Part shown: positions 61,971-64,000 of the stretch, one piece after another
Position numbering within the stretch: the first letter of the stretch is position 1
Layout: the number at the start of each line of letters is the position of its first letter
Assembly (NCBI GenBank): GCA_030512335.1
Contig: JAULSU010000004.1
Location: 2,046,001 to 2,110,000 of the forward strand
DNA from: Immersiella caudata
Lineage: Eukaryota; Ascomycota; Sordariomycetes; Sordariales; Lasiosphaeriaceae
Length of the DNA: 64,000 bases
Direction of reading: 5' to 3'
The notes under the pieces: generated by a model
Told to the model about the DNA's origin: nothing
The model's input: the letters and a program-made list of their open reading frames with translations, nothing else
The model's database searches: none
Position numbers and translations under genes: made by a program

Positions 61971-63719
61971 ATGCATTCATGGTCTGCCTCTGCGCTGCTC
62001 AGGGGCTCACTTCTGGCAGCATTGTTGAACGGGTCTATCTCCCTCGCCCAAACCACAAATGCGAGCGCAGGCGTTGACGGTCTGCTAGGTGCCAACAATG
62101 GCAAAGTTGCCGACTCTTACACCGAGGGCTCGCTTCGCGGGTCTCTCCTCCTGTACAACGGAAAGATCCACACCATGGACGACAAGAACACTGTTGCCAA
62201 AGTCGTCGCCATTAAGGACGGCCAGATATTCTACGTCGGGGACAGCCAGGCCGACGCCTTGCGCGACGGGCGGTTTGACACTTCCTCAAAGTTCCGAAGC
62301 ATTGATTTAGGCGGGCGTATGGCAATCCCTGGTCTCATCGACTGTCACAACCACATCGTGCTGCTCGGCAACCGTCCTGGATACCACACACCTCTGGAAA
62401 GGGCATACAGCATTGCCGATGTCCAGGCAACTTACAGACAACGAGCAACTGGCGTTCCCAAAGGATCGTTTATCACGACCATCGGCGGCTTCAGCCCCAA
62501 CCAGTTCAAAGAGCTTCGTCTCCCCACCCTCTCTGAGCTCGATGCTGCGGCCCCTGACCATCCCGTCTTCATCTCCACGAGCTTCTCTGGCCCCGCTACT
62601 ACCAACACGCTCGGAAAAGTCATCCTTTCCTCCCTCCCTGGCAACACCAGCGTCACAGTCTCCCCCACTGGCGCCATCACCTCCGGTATTGAAAATGGCA
62701 AAGTTCTCCTCGCTCTCCGCGCCAACCTCACCTTCGCTGACCGCAAGCGTTCTGCGCTTTCCGCCATGCAATACGCCGCCTCGGTCGGCCTAACAACCCA
62801 CCTCGACCAAGGCGCCTTCCCCGCTACCGGAACCCCCTCCGACGGCGCCGCCAACGAAGACCTCCTCTCCTTCCACAACCCCTTCCTCTCCCTCTACGCC
62901 GACCACGCCGCCCCCATCCGCCTCCGCATCAACTTCCTCCACACAGACACCGACCCCTCCCTCCCCTCCCTCACCGCCCGCCTCCAGCACACCTTCCCCT
63001 TCTTCGGCAACTCCATGATCCGCACCGGCGCCATCGGCGAATTCGTCACCTCTGACTCCACCTCCGGCCCCATCTTCGAAGCTGCCCTGTCCCGTCTCGC
63101 CCTCGCAAAGTGGCGACTAGAAGTCCACTCCCTCTCCTCTACCGACTTCCAACTGCAAATTCAAGCCTTTGAAAAGATCCACTCCACAGTCACCCCCATC
63201 ACCGCCCTGAGATGGGTCATCGCCCACGTCCCGCGCATCACGGCAGAATATCTCACCCGCTTGAAGAAACTAGGAGGCGGTGTGAATCTCTCTGGGTGGA
63301 ACTACCTCTCAGGCACAGGCAGCGCGACAAACCCAGCGGGCCCGCCGTTCAGGACGATTGTGGAGAGTGGGATTCCCGCGGGGTTTGGAGCGGATGGGGC
63401 GAATATCGCGCCGCTTTCGCCTTGGCCGCATGTTTATTATGCGGTTACGGGGAAGAATGCAAAGGGAGAGGTGATTAACCCGGGGCAGCTGGCTACTAGA
63501 GAGGAGGTGCTGAGGTGGTATACGAGGGATAATCGGTGGTTTTTGGGCGGGGAGGATGAGAAGCAGTTGGGGGTTTTGGAGAAGGGGAGGTTGGGGGATG
63601 TGGTGGTGTTGAGTGAGGATTACTTTGGGGTCGAGGATGAGAAGTTGAAAGAGCTAGAGAGTGTGTTGACGGTTGTTGGGGGGGTTGTGGTTCATGATAA
63701 GGGGGTTTTGAAGGGGTGA
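61971..63719 (+). CDS. Secreted amidohydrolase (amidohydro_3, YtcJ-like)
   Basis: A single-exon gene of 582 residues. The frame is open upstream, but the ATG at 61971 gives a signal peptide (ALLRGSLLAALLNGSISLAQ). The metal-dependent hydrolase fold is shown by the N-terminal beta-sandwich (SLLLYNGKIHTMDDKN, VVAIKDGQIFYVG) and the metal motif AIPGLIDCHNHIVLLG (HxH). Other marks are EVHSLSSTDFQLQIQ with a later His, VIAHVPRITAEYL, and FGADGANIAPLSPWPHVYYA with the conserved Asp-containing segment. The C-terminal GRLGDVVVLSEDYF completes the sandwich domain. Bacterial YtcJ-like members hydrolyse amides or cyclic ureas and carbamates; the fungal substrate is unknown. Codon use changes from C-rich to G-rich along the gene, which is seen in other genes here too. 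Confidence 0.88.
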   Translation: MHSWSASALLRGSLLAALLNGSISLAQTTNASAGVDGLLGANNGKVADSYTEGSLRGSLLLYNGKIHTMDDKNTVAKVVAIKDGQIFYVGDSQADALRDGRFDTSSKFRSIDLGGRMAIPGLIDCHNHIVLLGNRPGYHTPLERAYSIADVQATYRQRATGVPKGSFITTIGGFSPNQFKELRLPTLSELDAAAPDHPVFISTSFSGPATTNTLGKVILSSLPGNTSVTVSPTGAITSGIENGKVLLALRANLTFADRKRSALSAMQYAASVGLTTHLDQGAFPATGTPSDGAANEDLLSFHNPFLSLYADHAAPIRLRINFLHTDTDPSLPSLTARLQHTFPFFGNSMIRTGAIGEFVTSDSTSGPIFEAALSRLALAKWRLEVHSLSSTDFQLQIQAFEKIHSTVTPITALRWVIAHVPRITAEYLTRLKKLGGGVNLSGWNYLSGTGSATNPAGPPFRTIVESGIPAGFGADGANIAPLSPWPHVYYAVTGKNAKGEVINPGQLATREEVLRWYTRDNRWFLGGEDEKQLGVLEKGRLGDVVVLSEDYFGVEDEKLKELESVLTVVGGVVVHDKGVLKG

Positions 63720-64000
63720 GGTGTTGAGTTTAGGTGGGCTGAGCAGCTATGTCAGGTACCCGTTCTGGCGAAGTACTATACTATTATGGCCATCAAGAAC
63801 AAGGTAGCGATCGATCTCCACGTCCCCATAATATCATGACGTGGGGAGAATGCGTCAAGCTGCTCATTGAAAATTCCATCACCCGTTCATATACATATCG
63901 CGCAGACTCGATGCAGATCCGCAAGCTTTGACGAAACACATTTATGATGTCATTGAAGATGGGCCCCCTTGGTGTTACCCCTGAGCCCGAAATTATATTT
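63720..64000. other. 3' flank to window end
   Basis: Downstream region of the amidohydrolase gene. No feature is supported before the window ends. Confidence 0.4.

Noticed and set aside
1..64000. CRISPR arrays, prophage or bacterial operons
   Set aside because: Introns, HET and LysM genes and TATA boxes show nuclear fungal DNA. The tandem repeats seen are simple satellites without spacers.

Overview
This window looks like nuclear DNA of a filamentous ascomycete (Pezizomycotina, most likely a Sordariomycete). The evidence is short introns (about 49-126 bp, GT...CTNAC/CTAAC...AG), heterokaryon-incompatibility (HET) domain genes, a Zn(II)2Cys6 finger, an AA9 lytic polysaccharide monooxygenase, a LysM/chitin-binding protein, WSC domains and a proteinase K-like subtilase. 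Genes lie singly on both strands with no operon logic. The genus cannot be determined from sequence alone.

Layout. 0-6.7 kb: a fungal NLR-type N-terminal/ubiquitin-like protein, an unknown membrane-anchored protein, an F-box protein, and a badly degraded GMC oxidoreductase pseudogene. 7.9-20 kb: AA9 LPMO, HET protein 1, a GPI-type aspartic protease, a broken membrane-protein gene, and a glutamate-carboxypeptidase-like M28 metallopeptidase with six exons. 20-32 kb: HET protein 2, an F-box pseudogene and an intact F-box protein, an epoxide hydrolase, a gene with two compensating frameshifts, an orphan C-terminal fragment, and a nuclear-looking protein with 30 consecutive GAG codons. 33-39 kb: a cytochrome P450, an isolated Zn2Cys6 domain, a copia-like LTR relic, and a secreted subtilase. 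38.9-43.3 kb is a gene-poor stretch. 43.3-45.6 kb: HET protein 3. 47-58 kb is dense in secreted or cell-surface genes: a double-WSC protein, a polytopic membrane protein, a divergent pair of seven-cysteine paralogues, a DUF8021-like protein, a LysM-CBM18-LysM protein, a small secreted protein, and a germin-like cupin. 60-64 kb: a WW-domain protein, a blasticidin-S-deaminase-like cytidine deaminase with a frameshift, and a secreted amidohydrolase.

The content (three HET genes, several F-box and unknown genes, at least five broken genes, an LTR relic, microsatellites) points to a fast-evolving accessory region rather than a conserved core block. Oxidative genes (P450, epoxide hydrolase, GMC relic) occur, but there is no polyketide, peptide or terpene backbone gene, so a classical secondary-metabolite cluster is not supported. 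The least explained signals are the divergent seven-cysteine paralogue pair at 50.4-52.4 kb, the surrounding secretome island, and the recurring frameshifted or nonsense-bearing genes. Some of those stops fit C-to-T changes of the repeat-induced point mutation (RIP) kind. Exon boundaries were chosen by eye from splice consensus and reading-frame continuity.
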